A stretch of DNA of 64,000 nt from JAFKFH01 sp017307375 (GCA_965229335.1 OZ245874.1:3348001-3412000); one strand, 5' to 3'. Shown: positions 33,388 through 42,883, counted from the first letter of the stretch. The notes: a model not told the origin generated them from the letters alone. Numbers and translations: made by a program.

Positions 33388-34567
33388 ACGCCTGGATGCC
33401 GGTCTGGGCGCGGCCCAGGATCAGGGCATGGACGTCGTGCGTGCCTTCATAGGTATTGACGGTCTCGAGATTCACCAGGTGACGCATCACATGGTATTCC
33501 TCGTGGATCCCGTTGCCGCCATGCATGTCGCGGGCCATGCGGGCGATCTCGAGCGCCTTGCCACAGGAATTGCGCTTGATCAGCGAGATCATTTCCGGCG
33601 CGGCGCGGCCTTCGTCCTTCAGACGGCCGACACGCAGGCAGCCCTGCAGACCCAGCGAAATCTCGGTCTGCATGTTCGCGAGCTTGAGCTGGATGATCTG
33701 GTTGGCGGCGAGCGGCCGACCGAACTGCTTGCGGTCCAGCGTGTACTGACGCGCCTGATGCCAGCAGGCCTCGGCGGCGCCAAGCGCGCCCCAGGCGATG
33801 CCATAGCGCGCGGAATTCAGGCAGCCGAACGGACCCTTGAGGCCCTGGACGTTGGGCAGCAGGTGATCTTCCGGGATCTCGACATTGTCCATGACGATTT
33901 CGCCGGTGATCGAGGCGCGCAGGCTCAGCTTGCCGTGGATCTTGGGCGCCGACAGGCCTTTCATGCCCTTTTCCAGCACGAAGCCGCGGATCACGTCGTC
34001 CTCGGTCTTGGCCCAGACCACGAAGACGTCGGCGATCGGCGAGTTCGAGATCCACATCTTCGACCCGTTCAGCACATAGCCGCCGTCGATCTTGCGGGCC
34101 CGCGTCTTCATGCCGCCGGGGTCGGAGCCGTGGTCCGGCTCGGTCAGGCCGAAGCAGCCGATCCACTCGCCGGTCGCGAGCTTGGGCAGATATTTTTCGC
34201 GCTGCGCCTCGGTCCCATAAGTGTAGATCGGGTGCATGACCAGCGACGACTGGACGCTCATCATCGAACGATAGCCGGAATCGACGCGCTCGACCTCGCG
34301 GGCGATCAGGCCGTAGGCGACGTAGGAGACGCCGGCGCAGCCATAGCCTTCGATCGTCGGGCCGAGCAGGCCGAGTTCGCCCATCTCGCGGAAGATCGCG
34401 GGGTCGGTCTTTTCCTCGCGGAAAGCTTCGAGCACCCGCGGCAGCAGCTTGCTCTGCGCGTAGTCATGGGCGCTCTGGCGCACCATGCGCTCCTCGTCGG
34501 TCAGCTGGTCGTCGAGAAGGAACGCATCATCCCACTGGAAGCTGGCTCGGGACGAGGATTTGCTCAT
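33380..34567 (-). CDS. gcdH: Glutaryl-CoA dehydrogenase
   Basis: A 395-residue FAD enzyme for oxidative decarboxylation of glutaryl-CoA to crotonyl-CoA (lysine/tryptophan degradation). The ATG at 34567 follows AAGGAG. Features typical of this subgroup rather than other acyl-CoA dehydrogenases: MSVQSSLVMHPIYTYG, GCFGLTEPDHGSDPGGM, LNSARYGIAWGALGAAEACW and the catalytic Glu in VNTYEGTHDVHALILGRAQTG. A Rid-family gene lies 25 bases upstream on the same strand and probably shares its transcript. Confidence 0.93.
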   Translation of the reverse strand: MSKSSSRASFQWDDAFLLDDQLTDEERMVRQSAHDYAQSKLLPRVLEAFREEKTDPAIFREMGELGLLGPTIEGYGCAGVSYVAYGLIAREVERVDSGYRSMMSVQSSLVMHPIYTYGTEAQREKYLPKLATGEWIGCFGLTEPDHGSDPGGMKTRARKIDGGYVLNGSKMWISNSPIADVFVVWAKTEDDVIRGFVLEKGMKGLSAPKIHGKLSLRASITGEIVMDNVEIPEDHLLPNVQGLKGPFGCLNSARYGIAWGALGAAEACWHQARQYTLDRKQFGRPLAANQIIQLKLANMQTEISLGLQGCLRVGRLKDEGRAAPEMISLIKRNSCGKALEIARMARDMHGGNGIHEEYHVMRHLVNLETVNTYEGTHDVHALILGRAQTGIQAFS

Positions 34568-34592
34568 GATCGGAATGCTCCTTGGGGGCTTT

Positions 34593-34985
34593 TCAGTCGG
34601 GGATGACGGCTGTGGTCTCGATCTCGACCTTGGCACGATCTTCCAGAAGGTCGGCGACCTGCACCAGCGTCATCACCGGGAAATGGCGGCCGATGACGGC
34701 ACGGTAGGCGGCACCGATGGCTTTCTCGGCGGCAAGATAGGCACGCTTGTCTACGACGTACCACGTCATCCGCACAATATGTTCGGGACCCGCGCCGGCC
34801 TCGGCCAGCACCGCGACGGTATTGCGCAACGTCTGCTCGACCTGGGCGGCGAGATCGTCGGTCTCGAACCGCTGTTCGGCATTCCAGCCGATCTGGCCGG
34901 CGACATAGACGGTGCGGCCACGGGCCTCGATGCCGTTGGCGTAACCTTTAGGCTTCGCCCAACCCGCCGGTTGCAGGATTTTCAT
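34593..34985 (-). CDS. Rid-family protein (YjgF/YER057c/UK114)
   Basis: A 130-residue small trimeric-fold protein: GRTVYVAGQIGWNAEQRF, TLRNTVAVLAEAGAGPEHIVRMTWYV and VADLLEDRAKVEIETTAV fit the family. The position of the substrate-binding Arg of true RidA (in the conserved PxRS motif before VEV) is occupied by hydrophobic residues (FPVMTLVQV), so 2-imine deaminase activity is doubtful and it probably belongs to another Rid subgroup. It precedes gcdH and likely serves an amino-acid catabolic step. Confidence 0.85.
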   Translation of the reverse strand: MKILQPAGWAKPKGYANGIEARGRTVYVAGQIGWNAEQRFETDDLAAQVEQTLRNTVAVLAEAGAGPEHIVRMTWYVVDKRAYLAAEKAIGAAYRAVIGRHFPVMTLVQVADLLEDRAKVEIETTAVIPD

Positions 34986-35017
34986 CGCTCGATTCCATTC
35001 CCAGTTTGTCGAAACAT

Positions 35018-35045
35018 TTTATATCTAAAATAATTTTGAAGGCAA
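35018..35045 (-). promoter_or_regulatory. Probable promoter of the rid-gcdH operon
   Basis: On the minus strand TTGCCT (35045-35040), a 16-base very AT-rich spacer and TATAAA (35023-35018) lie about 33 bases ahead of the Rid start codon. The match and the local AT-richness support a sigma-70-type promoter. Confidence 0.45.
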
Positions 35046-35532
35046 GCTGACTGCGGAATGGGCATTTTCCGCACGGCCGGTCCGGTATACCTCCCGCATC
35101 CGCGAACGATCGCTCGATACGTCAAATCAGACTTTCCGCGACATGTTCTTTCGGTGCAGCCGGGGAGCGGGTATGGTTTCTTGACGAACTGGTGGACGGA
35201 TCGCATCGATGCTGTTGCACGGGCCGTTGCCCGCACACGACCAGGCCTCGGAATGCTGCGCTGCACCTCGCGCAACGGGCGCAGTTTTCGCTGGAAATCG
35301 CGAAAAAAAGGTAATAATGGCTCGCGCCACCGCGAAAGGCAGCCGCACAACGGCGCGCCCCGAGCGCGGGCAGTAACAATAATGGACGTCGCCGCTCGAA
35401 TGGGGAGGCAGAGCGATGTCACCGACCGGATCCACACGGACGGCACGGCGATTGCATGGCTCAGATCTGCAGCCCTGCAGCGCGGTGACGGGGAAGCCAC
35501 GCTTCGGTGCTTGAGGGGGACTTGAGCCGACC
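35046..35532. other. Long intergenic region upstream of the liv operon
   Basis: Almost 500 bases between the divergent rid promoter and livH. Open frames are present on both strands, but their third codon positions are not GC-biased as in neighbouring genes and no good start sites were seen. It likely contains the liv promoter and leader. GAGGGGGA at 35512-35519 is upstream of livH and serves as its ribosome site. No known riboswitch was recognised. Confidence 0.4.
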
Positions 35533-36450
35533 ATGGAATATTTTCTTCAGCAGCTGATCAACGGGCTGACGCTCGGCAGTATCTACGGGCTGATCGCCAT
35601 CGGCTACACGATGGTCTACGGCATCATCGGCATGATCAATTTCGCCCACGGCGATATCTATATGATCGGTGCCTTCATCTGCGTGATCACGTTCACGATC
35701 CTCGGCGTCGTCGGCATCACCTGGGTGCCGCTGGCCTTGCTGATCGTGCTGATCGTGTCGGTCATGTTCACCGCCGCCTATGGCTGGGCGGTCGAGCGGA
35801 TCGCCTATCGTCCGTTGCGCGGCTCGTTCCGCCTGGCGCCGCTGATCTCGGCGATCGGCATGTCGATCTTCCTGCAGAACTACGTCCAGATCGCGCAGGG
35901 CGCGCGGGTCAAGCCGTTGCCGCCGCTGATCCAGGGCGGTGTCGTGCTGATGGAATCGGCCAACGGCTTCGCAGTGCGGTTCTCCTATATCCAGATGATC
36001 GCCATCGCGGTCACCGTGATCCTGATGATCGGCCTGACCTACACGATCACCCGCACGCCGCTCGGCCGCTCGCAGCGCGCCTGCGAACAGGACCGGTTCA
36101 TGGCCGCCCTGCTGGGCGTCAATGTCGACCGCACGATTTCTCTGACCTTCGTGATGGGCGCCGTGCTTGCCGCGGTCGCCGGCGTCATGGTGTCGCTCTA
36201 CTACGGCGTCATCGACTTCTTCATCGGCTTCCTCGCCGGGCTCAAGGCCTTCACGGCAGCAGTGCTCGGCGGCATCGGCTCGATGCCGGGGGCGATGCTG
36301 GGCGGGGTGATCATCGGGCTGATCGAAGCCTTCTGGTCGGCCTATTTCTCGATCGAGTACAAGGATGTCGCGGTGTTCGGCATCCTGGTTCTCGTACTGA
36401 TCTTCCTCCCGACCGGCATTCTCGGCCGTCCGGAAGTCGAGAAGGTTTGA
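35533..36450 (+). CDS. livH: Branched-chain amino-acid ABC transporter permease LivH
   Basis: A 305-residue inner-membrane permease. The N-terminus LINGLTLGSIYGLIAIGYTMVYGIIGMINFAHGD is diagnostic for LivH; further spans and the GVNVDRTISLTF cytoplasmic coupling loop follow, ending with GGIGSMPGAMLGG. First gene of the livHMGF transport operon, whose binding proteins are encoded after the ATPase genes. The substrate class (Leu/Ile/Val or another amino acid or amide) is inferred. Confidence 0.93.
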   Translation: MEYFLQQLINGLTLGSIYGLIAIGYTMVYGIIGMINFAHGDIYMIGAFICVITFTILGVVGITWVPLALLIVLIVSVMFTAAYGWAVERIAYRPLRGSFRLAPLISAIGMSIFLQNYVQIAQGARVKPLPPLIQGGVVLMESANGFAVRFSYIQMIAIAVTVILMIGLTYTITRTPLGRSQRACEQDRFMAALLGVNVDRTISLTFVMGAVLAAVAGVMVSLYYGVIDFFIGFLAGLKAFTAAVLGGIGSMPGAMLGGVIIGLIEAFWSAYFSIEYKDVAVFGILVLVLIFLPTGILGRPEVEKV

Positions 36451-36455
36451 GGCCG

Positions 36456-37769
36456 ATGAGCGCGAGCGCAACCACCGCCACTTCACCGCGTGCCGGCCTC
36501 GATATTCCGGCCCTGCTCAAGGACGCGGCCATCACCGCCTTCGTCGCCCTGATCCTGGCGATTCCGCTGGTCGGGTTCGAAACCTTCGACAAGTCAGGCT
36601 CGACCAGCCTGGGCCTGCGTACCCGCTGGGGCGCCGTCGCCATCGGCGTCGTCGCCGTCTTTTTCGGCCGCCTCGTCATGCAGGTCTGGCGGCAGACCAT
36701 GCTGTCGGCACAGCCCGGCCAGGTCCCGCTGTGGGACCGGGTCGCCGGCTCTGTGCCAAAGGTCAAGCTGCCGTTCGGGCCGTTCCTGATCGTCTTCGCG
36801 ATCCTGGTGCCGATCCTCTGGTCGGGCAACGCCTACGTCATCGATATCGGCATTACCGTGCTGATCTACGTGATGCTCGGCTGGGGCCTGAACGTCGTGG
36901 TCGGGCTGGCCGGCCTGCTCGACCTCGGCTATGTCGCTTTCTATGCTGTCGGCGCCTATTCCTACGCGCTGCTCTATCACCATTTCGGGCTGACGTTCTG
37001 GGAATGCCTGCCGCTGGCCGGGCTGTTCGCCGCCACCTTCGGCGTCATCCTGGGGTTCCCCGTGCTGCGCCTGCGCGGTGACTACCTCGCCATCGTCACG
37101 CTCGGCTTCGGCGAGATCATCCGCGTCGTGCTGATCAACTGGTCGGACTTCACCGGCGGCCCGAACGGCATCGCCTCGATCCCGCGCCCGTCGTTCTTCG
37201 GCATGCCGTTCCAGGCGGCGGCGCCCGAGGGCAAGTCGACCTTCGCCTCCTTCTTCGGGCTCGAATTCAGCCCGATCCATCGGGTGATCTTCCTCTACTA
37301 CGTCATCCTCGCCCTGGCGATGCTGACCAACATCGTCACGCTGCGCCTGCGAAAGCTGCCGATCGGGCGGGCGTGGGAAGCCCTGCGCGAGGACGAGATC
37401 GCCTGCCGGTCGCTCGGCATCAATCCGACCAACACGAAGATGACGGCCTTCGCGATCGGTGCGTCGCTCGGCGGTTTCGCCGGCGCATTCTTCGCCACCC
37501 GCCAGGGCTTCATCAGCCCGGAAAGCTTCACCTTCATCGAAAGCGCCATCATCCTGGCGATCGTCGTGCTGGGCGGCATGGGCAGCCAGCTCGGCGTGGC
37601 GCTGGCCGCGCTGGCGCTGGTGGTGCTGCCCGAACTGGGCCGCGAATTCGCCCAGTACCGCATGCTGATCTTCGGTGCCGTCATGGTCGTCATTATGGTG
37701 TGGCGCCCGAACGGTCTGCTGTCGAGCCGCGAGCCATCGATCAAACTCAATCCCGGGAAGGGAGGCTGA
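36456..37769 (+). CDS. livM: Branched-chain amino-acid ABC transporter permease LivM
   Basis: A 437-residue permease partner of LivH. The ATG at 36456 after TGAGG is preferred to an in-frame TTG overlapping the livH stop. It carries an N-terminal extension of about 110 residues with extra spans, then the core LivM region: GLAGLLDLGYVAFYAVGAYSYAL, LRLRGDYLAIVTLGFGEIIR, the coupling loop GINPTNTKMTAFAIGASLGGFAGAFFA, and VVLGGMGSQLGVALAA. Four bases separate it from livG. Confidence 0.93.
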   Translation: MSASATTATSPRAGLDIPALLKDAAITAFVALILAIPLVGFETFDKSGSTSLGLRTRWGAVAIGVVAVFFGRLVMQVWRQTMLSAQPGQVPLWDRVAGSVPKVKLPFGPFLIVFAILVPILWSGNAYVIDIGITVLIYVMLGWGLNVVVGLAGLLDLGYVAFYAVGAYSYALLYHHFGLTFWECLPLAGLFAATFGVILGFPVLRLRGDYLAIVTLGFGEIIRVVLINWSDFTGGPNGIASIPRPSFFGMPFQAAAPEGKSTFASFFGLEFSPIHRVIFLYYVILALAMLTNIVTLRLRKLPIGRAWEALREDEIACRSLGINPTNTKMTAFAIGASLGGFAGAFFATRQGFISPESFTFIESAIILAIVVLGGMGSQLGVALAALALVVLPELGREFAQYRMLIFGAVMVVIMVWRPNGLLSSREPSIKLNPGKGG

Positions 37770-37772
37770 CCC

Positions 37773-38627
<855 letters not shown>

Positions 38628-38628
38628 C

Positions 38629-39342
38629 ATGCTGCTGAACATTTCGGGCGTCCACACCTATTACGGCCAGATCGAGGCCCTGAAGGGCATCGACATCGCG
38701 GTCAACGAAGGCGAGATCGTCACGCTGATCGGGGCCAACGGCGCCGGCAAGTCGACGCTGCTGAAGACGATCTGCGGCAATCCGCGCGCCGCCCGCGGCA
38801 AGGTGGTCTACGAAGGCCGCGAGATCACCAAGCAGCAGACCTACGACATCATGCGCCTTGGCATCGCGCACAGCCCCGAGGGGCGGCGGATCTTCCCGCG
38901 GATGAGCGTGTTCGAGAACCTGCAGCTCGGCGCGATCGCGACCGACCCGCAATATTTCGACCGCGATCTCGAAATGGTCTTCGCGATGTTTCCGCGACTG
39001 AAGGAGCGGCGGATGCAGCGCGGCGGCACGCTGTCGGGTGGCGAGCAGCAGATGCTGGCGATCGGGCGTGCGCTGATGAGCCGGCCGCGCCTTCTGCTGC
39101 TCGACGAGCCGTCGCTCGGACTGGCGCCGCTGATCGTCAAGCAGATCTTCTCGGTGATCGAGGAGATCAACCGCAGCCAGAAGATGACGATCTTCCTGGT
39201 CGAGCAGAATGCGTTCCACGCCTTGAAGCTGGCCCATCGCGGCTATGTTCTGGTCAACGGCCGGGTCACGCTGTCGGGCACGGGGCGCGAACTGCTGGCC
39301 AACAAGGAAGTGCGCGCGGCCTATCTGGAAGGGGGGCACTGA
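38629..39342 (+). CDS. livF: Branched-chain amino-acid ABC transporter ATP-binding protein LivF
   Basis: A 237-residue second ATPase. Start ATG 38629 begins the domain (LLNISGVHTYYGQIEALKGIDI), with no separate upstream need. Walker A GANGAGKST, LGIAHSPEGRRIFPRMSVFENL (LivF-specific), signature LSGGEQQMLAIGRALMSRP, Walker B LLLLDEPSLGLAP and VEQNAFHALKLAHRGYVLVNG are intact. Translation is likely coupled to livG. Confidence 0.95.
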   Translation: MLLNISGVHTYYGQIEALKGIDIAVNEGEIVTLIGANGAGKSTLLKTICGNPRAARGKVVYEGREITKQQTYDIMRLGIAHSPEGRRIFPRMSVFENLQLGAIATDPQYFDRDLEMVFAMFPRLKERRMQRGGTLSGGEQQMLAIGRALMSRPRLLLLDEPSLGLAPLIVKQIFSVIEEINRSQKMTIFLVEQNAFHALKLAHRGYVLVNGRVTLSGTGRELLANKEVRAAYLEGGH

Positions 39343-39345
39343 GCC

Positions 39346-39696
39346 ATGGGCGAGATCATCGGTCCCAATGTCTGGGTGTTTCTCGGCCTGACCGTCGTGC
39401 TGTTCGGCGGCGCCGCCTGGATGACCGGGCAGGCGCTGGCCGCGACCTGGCGGCCGGCCTGGCACATGGTGCCCTACGCGCTGCTGATGTCGGTCGGCGA
39501 CAATTTCCTGACCTTCGCGCTGTTCAGCGGCGATCTGCTGTCGCTGCCCGCTTTCCTTGGGCACGCCGTGATCCTCTGGGCGATCGCGATGGTGTCCTAT
39601 CGGATGACGCAGGTGGCCAAGATGGTCGCCCAGTACCCTTGGCTGTACGAGCGGGCGGGGCTGTTCGCCTGGCGCGACCGGGCGCCGCAAGGTTGA
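39346..39696 (+). CDS. Small membrane protein of liv operon (DUF6867-like)
   Basis: A 116-residue protein with about three hydrophobic spans (VWVFLGLTVVLFGGAAWMTG; VPYALLMSVGDNFLTFALF; LGHAVILWAIAMVSY) and a short cytoplasmic-looking tail. It starts 3 bases after livF and is clearly part of the operon. It resembles the uncharacterised small membrane protein commonly placed after livF in alphaproteobacteria; I recall it as DUF6867 but cannot verify the number here. A possible accessory to the transporter. Confidence 0.7.
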   Translation: MGEIIGPNVWVFLGLTVVLFGGAAWMTGQALAATWRPAWHMVPYALLMSVGDNFLTFALFSGDLLSLPAFLGHAVILWAIAMVSYRMTQVAKMVAQYPWLYERAGLFAWRDRAPQG

Positions 39697-39850
39697 CGGG
39701 TATATCTGCAGGGATTGGCGTTGCCGGGGGTCGGGGGCTGACCTAAGATCGCGCCACCGACCCTTTGGGCGTAGCGCCTGGAGGGCTCGTCGACCGGGAG
39801 ATGGGTCCGGCGGCGGGGAGTTCACGAAAAACCAGGGAGAAGGGACCACA

Positions 39851-40984
39851 ATGCGCACGTTTATGTATTCGCTTCTGGCCGTCGGTGCCGTCAGCACCTT
39901 GGCGCTGACCGCCGGGGTGGCGCAGGCGCAGGACATCACCATCGCGACCGCCGGCCCGATGACCGGCCAGAACGCGGCGTTCGGCGAGCAGCTGAAGCGC
40001 GGCGCCGAGATGGCGGTGTCCGACCTCAACGCCGCGGGCGGCGTGACCGGCAAGAAGCTGAAGCTGGAAATCGGCGACGACGCCTGCGATCCGAAGCAGG
40101 CCGTGGCCGTCGCCAACCAGCTGTCGGGCAAGAAGGTTTCCTTCGTCGCCGGCCATTTCTGCTCGGGTTCGTCGATCCCGGCCTCGGCCGTCTACGCCGA
40201 AAACAACATCCTGATGATCAGCCCGGCCTCGACCAATCCGGCGCTGACCGACCAGGCGGCGTCCAAGGGCTGGAAGAACGTGTTCCGCACCTGCGGTCGC
40301 GACGACATCCAGGGCACCTATGCCGGCAAGTGGCTGGCCAAGACCTATGCCGGCAAGGGCGTCGCGGTGATCCACGACAAGTCCGCCTACGGCAAGGGCC
40401 TCGCCGACGAGACCAAGAAGGCGATGAACGCCGCCGGGGTCAAGGAAGCCATGTATGAGTCGATCACCGCCGGCGACAAGGACTTCTCGGCGCTGATCTC
40501 CAAGATGAAGCAGGCCAATATCGAGGCGATCTACTTCGGCGGCTACCACACCGAAGCCGGCCTGATCGTGCGTCAGGCCGCCGAGCAGGGCCTGAAGGCC
40601 CAGTTCGTCGGTGCCGACTCGCTCGTCACCGACGAGCTGTGGAAGATCGCCGGCCCGGCCGCCAACGGCCTGCTGATGACCTTCAACCCGGATCCGCGCG
40701 AGAATCCGAAGGCGAAGGACGTCGTCGCCAAGTTCAAGGCGCAGAGCTACGACCCCGAGGGCTACACCCTGCTGTCCTACGCCGCGGTCCAGGTGTGGGG
40801 CCAGGCGGTCGCCAAGGCCGGCTCGATCGACACCGCCAAGGTCGGCGACGCGCTGCGCGGCGGCACGTTCGATACCGTCATCGGCCCGCTGTCGTTCGAC
40901 GCCAAGGGCGACCTGAAGAACCCCGAGTACGTGTTCTACATCTGGAAGGATGGCAAGTACGCGGAAGACAAGTCGAAGATGTAA
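39851..40984 (+). CDS. Branched-chain amino-acid ABC transporter substrate-binding protein (copy 1)
   Basis: A 377-residue periplasmic LivJ/LivK-type protein with signal peptide ending GVAQAQ. Landmarks are ITIATAGPMTGQNAAFGEQLKRGAEMAV, GDDACDPKQAVAVANQL, the VAGHFCSGSSIPASAVYAENN Ser-rich ligand loop, and VIHDKSAYGKGLADETKKAMNAAG. GGGAGAAGGGA precedes the ATG. A tandem paralogue follows. A terminator lies just after it, so it may be expressed at a higher level than the genes on either side. Confidence 0.93.
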   Translation: MRTFMYSLLAVGAVSTLALTAGVAQAQDITIATAGPMTGQNAAFGEQLKRGAEMAVSDLNAAGGVTGKKLKLEIGDDACDPKQAVAVANQLSGKKVSFVAGHFCSGSSIPASAVYAENNILMISPASTNPALTDQAASKGWKNVFRTCGRDDIQGTYAGKWLAKTYAGKGVAVIHDKSAYGKGLADETKKAMNAAGVKEAMYESITAGDKDFSALISKMKQANIEAIYFGGYHTEAGLIVRQAAEQGLKAQFVGADSLVTDELWKIAGPAANGLLMTFNPDPRENPKAKDVVAKFKAQSYDPEGYTLLSYAAVQVWGQAVAKAGSIDTAKVGDALRGGTFDTVIGPLSFDAKGDLKNPEYVFYIWKDGKYAEDKSKM

Positions 40985-41009
40985 TCGAGGGTTTTCCTCG
41001 CTTGCGGCG

Positions 41010-41046
41010 CACGGCCCGGGGGCAACCCCGGGCCGTGTCTGTTTTC
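41010..41046 (+). terminator. Intrinsic terminator after first substrate-binding protein gene
   Basis: CACGGCCCGGGG (41010-41021), tetraloop GCAA, CCCCGGGCCGTG (41026-41037) and tail TCTGTTTTC: a perfect 12-bp GC stem with a GNRA loop and T-rich tail 26 bases past the stop codon. Confidence 0.88.
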
Positions 41047-41194
41047 GGACGGGGGCAGGCTGGAGGGATGCGGGGCTTGGGAACCTTCTTCCGTAGATGA
41101 CGGCAGGGGTTGGCGGCCGGTTTTCCGGCCGTGTATAACCGACACATCATCCGTGCATGGATGCCAACATAAGAAATCCTCAGGAGAGTTCGAG

Positions 41195-42337
41195 ATGATC
41201 AGGAAGACTTCCCTGCTGCTGGCCGCCGCGGCGATCGGCGCGCTGCTGGTCGAGGCGGGTGCCGCGCGCGCCCAGGATATTCCCGTGGCCGTCGCCGGCC
41301 CGCTGACCGGGCAGCTCGCCGCCCTCGGCGATCAGTTCAAGCGCGGCGCCGAAATGGCGGTCGAGGATCTGAATGCCGCGGGCGGCGTCGCCGGCAAGAA
41401 GCTGAAGCTCGAACTGGGCGATGACCAGTGCGACCCCAAGCAGGCGGTCGCGGTCGCCAACCAGCTGTCGGTCAAGAAGGTCGCCGTGGTCGCCGGCCAT
41501 GCCTGCTCGGGGTCGTCGATCCCGGCCTCGGCGGTCTATAACGAAAACAACGTCATCATGATCACCCCGGCCTCGACCGCGCCGGCGCTGACCGACGAGG
41601 CGGCCAAGAAGGGCTGGCACAACGTCTTCCGCGCCCTGGGCCGCGACGATGCGCAGGGCGCCGTGGCAGGACGCACCATCGCCGCGCGTTTCAAGGACAA
41701 GAAGGTCGCGGTGATCCACGACAAGTCGGCCTACGGCAAGGGGCTGGCCGACGAGACCAAGAAGGCGATGAATGCCGCCGGGCTGAAGGAAGCCATGTAC
41801 GAGTCGGTCACGGCCGGCGACAAGGACTTCTCGGCGCTGATCTCGAAGATGAAGGCGGCCAATATCGACGTCGTCTATTTCGGCGGCTACCACACCGAGG
41901 CCGGCTTGATGCTGCGCCAGGGTCGCGAGCAGGGCTTCCAGGCCCAGTTCATCGGCGGCGACGGTCTCAACACCGACGAGTTCGGCAAGATCGTCGGCAC
42001 CACCGGCGAAGGTTTCCGCATGACCTTCACCCCGGACCCGCGCAAGAACCCGAACGCGGCCAAGGTGGTCGAGCGCTTCAAGGGCAAGGGCCTCGATCCG
42101 GAGGGCTACACCCTCTACACCTACGCCACCTTCCAGGTCTGGTCGGAAGCGGTCAAGAAGGCCGGCACGACCGATTCGACCAAGGTGCAGAACGCACTGC
42201 GCCAGGGAGAGTTCGATACCGTGCTGGGCAAGCTGTCCTTCGACGCCAAGGGCGACGTGAAGAATCCCGATTTCGTCTTCTACGTCTTCAAGGACGGCAA
42301 GTGGGTCGAGGATCCGACCTGGTCGACCAAGGGCTGA
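41195..42337 (+). CDS. Branched-chain amino-acid ABC transporter substrate-binding protein (copy 2)
   Basis: A 380-residue paralogue of the preceding gene; the two align throughout with long identical stretches such as VIHDKSAYGKGLADETKKA. The ATG at 41195 follows CAGGAGAG and begins the signal peptide (LLLAAAAIGALLVEAGAARAQ); an earlier in-frame ATG does not. Differences in the ligand-loop region (AGHACSGSSIPASAVYNENN) may shift specificity. Both copies probably feed LivHMGF. Confidence 0.93.
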   Translation: MIRKTSLLLAAAAIGALLVEAGAARAQDIPVAVAGPLTGQLAALGDQFKRGAEMAVEDLNAAGGVAGKKLKLELGDDQCDPKQAVAVANQLSVKKVAVVAGHACSGSSIPASAVYNENNVIMITPASTAPALTDEAAKKGWHNVFRALGRDDAQGAVAGRTIAARFKDKKVAVIHDKSAYGKGLADETKKAMNAAGLKEAMYESVTAGDKDFSALISKMKAANIDVVYFGGYHTEAGLMLRQGREQGFQAQFIGGDGLNTDEFGKIVGTTGEGFRMTFTPDPRKNPNAAKVVERFKGKGLDPEGYTLYTYATFQVWSEAVKKAGTTDSTKVQNALRQGEFDTVLGKLSFDAKGDVKNPDFVFYVFKDGKWVEDPTWSTKG

Positions 42338-42369
42338 TCCCAAGCGCCCCGAACGACCTCGAAACGACG

Positions 42370-42403
42370 ACGGCCCGGAGCATCGCTCCGGGCCGTTTGA
42401 TTT
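42370..42403 (+). terminator. Intrinsic terminator after second substrate-binding protein gene
   Basis: ACGGCCCGGAG (42370-42380), loop CATCG, CTCCGGGCCGT (42386-42396), then TTGATTT. Perfect 11-bp stem between converging genes; it closes the liv locus and probably also limits antisense read-through into the mucR-like gene. Confidence 0.85.
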
Positions 42404-42430
42404 CCGCCGCGCTGGAAGGAAAAGGCTGGG

Positions 42431-42883
42431 TCAGCGTTTGCCCGCGCCGCGCCCGCGCTTGCCCAGGCCGATCTGCTTGGCAAAGCTCGACCGCTGTTCG
42501 GCGTAGTTCGGCGCGACCATCGGATAGTCCGGCGGCAGACCCCATTTCGCCCGGTAGTCATCGGGGGTCATGTTGTAGGTGGTGCGAAGATACCGCTTCA
42601 GCATCTTCAGCTTCCGACCGTCCTCCAGGCAGACGATGTATTCCGGGGTCACCGACTTCTTGACCGGAACTGCCGGCTTCAGCTCCGGCGCCAGGACGGG
42701 CGCGGTGCCGTGGGTGCCTTCGAGGGCCTGGTGCACCGACCGGATCAGGTCCGGAATCGAGGCTGACGGCACTGAATTGTGGCTGACATAGGCGCCGACG
42801 ATGTTCGCGGTCATCCGCAACAGTTCGTCCTTATTGACCGGCTTCGGGTCGGCGTCATCCATGACGGCGTTGTCTCCGCGCAT
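42431..42883 (-). CDS. MucR/Ros-family regulator with altered zinc-finger ligands
   Basis: A 150-residue protein with the MucR N-terminal region (RMTANIVGAYVSHN) and the Ros/MucR DNA-binding domain (EYIVCLEDGRKLKMLKRYLRTTYNMTPDDYRAKWG, then YPMVAPNYAEQR). The usual ligands are Cys, Cys/Asp, His, His; here they are Cys85, Asp88, Tyr98 and Tyr103, so both His ligands are missing and zinc binding is unlikely. MucR proteins bind AT-rich DNA and regulate surface polysaccharide, motility and foreign genes. A second start at 42862 is equally possible. Confidence 0.88.
   Translation of the reverse strand: MRGDNAVMDDADPKPVNKDELLRMTANIVGAYVSHNSVPSASIPDLIRSVHQALEGTHGTAPVLAPELKPAVPVKKSVTPEYIVCLEDGRKLKMLKRYLRTTYNMTPDDYRAKWGLPPDYPMVAPNYAEQRSSFAKQIGLGKRGRGAGKR

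Noticed and set aside
35058..35525. 155-codon frame just upstream of livH
   Set aside because: Third codon positions are not GC-enriched as in neighbouring genes, the start lacks a good ribosome site and the product resembles nothing.
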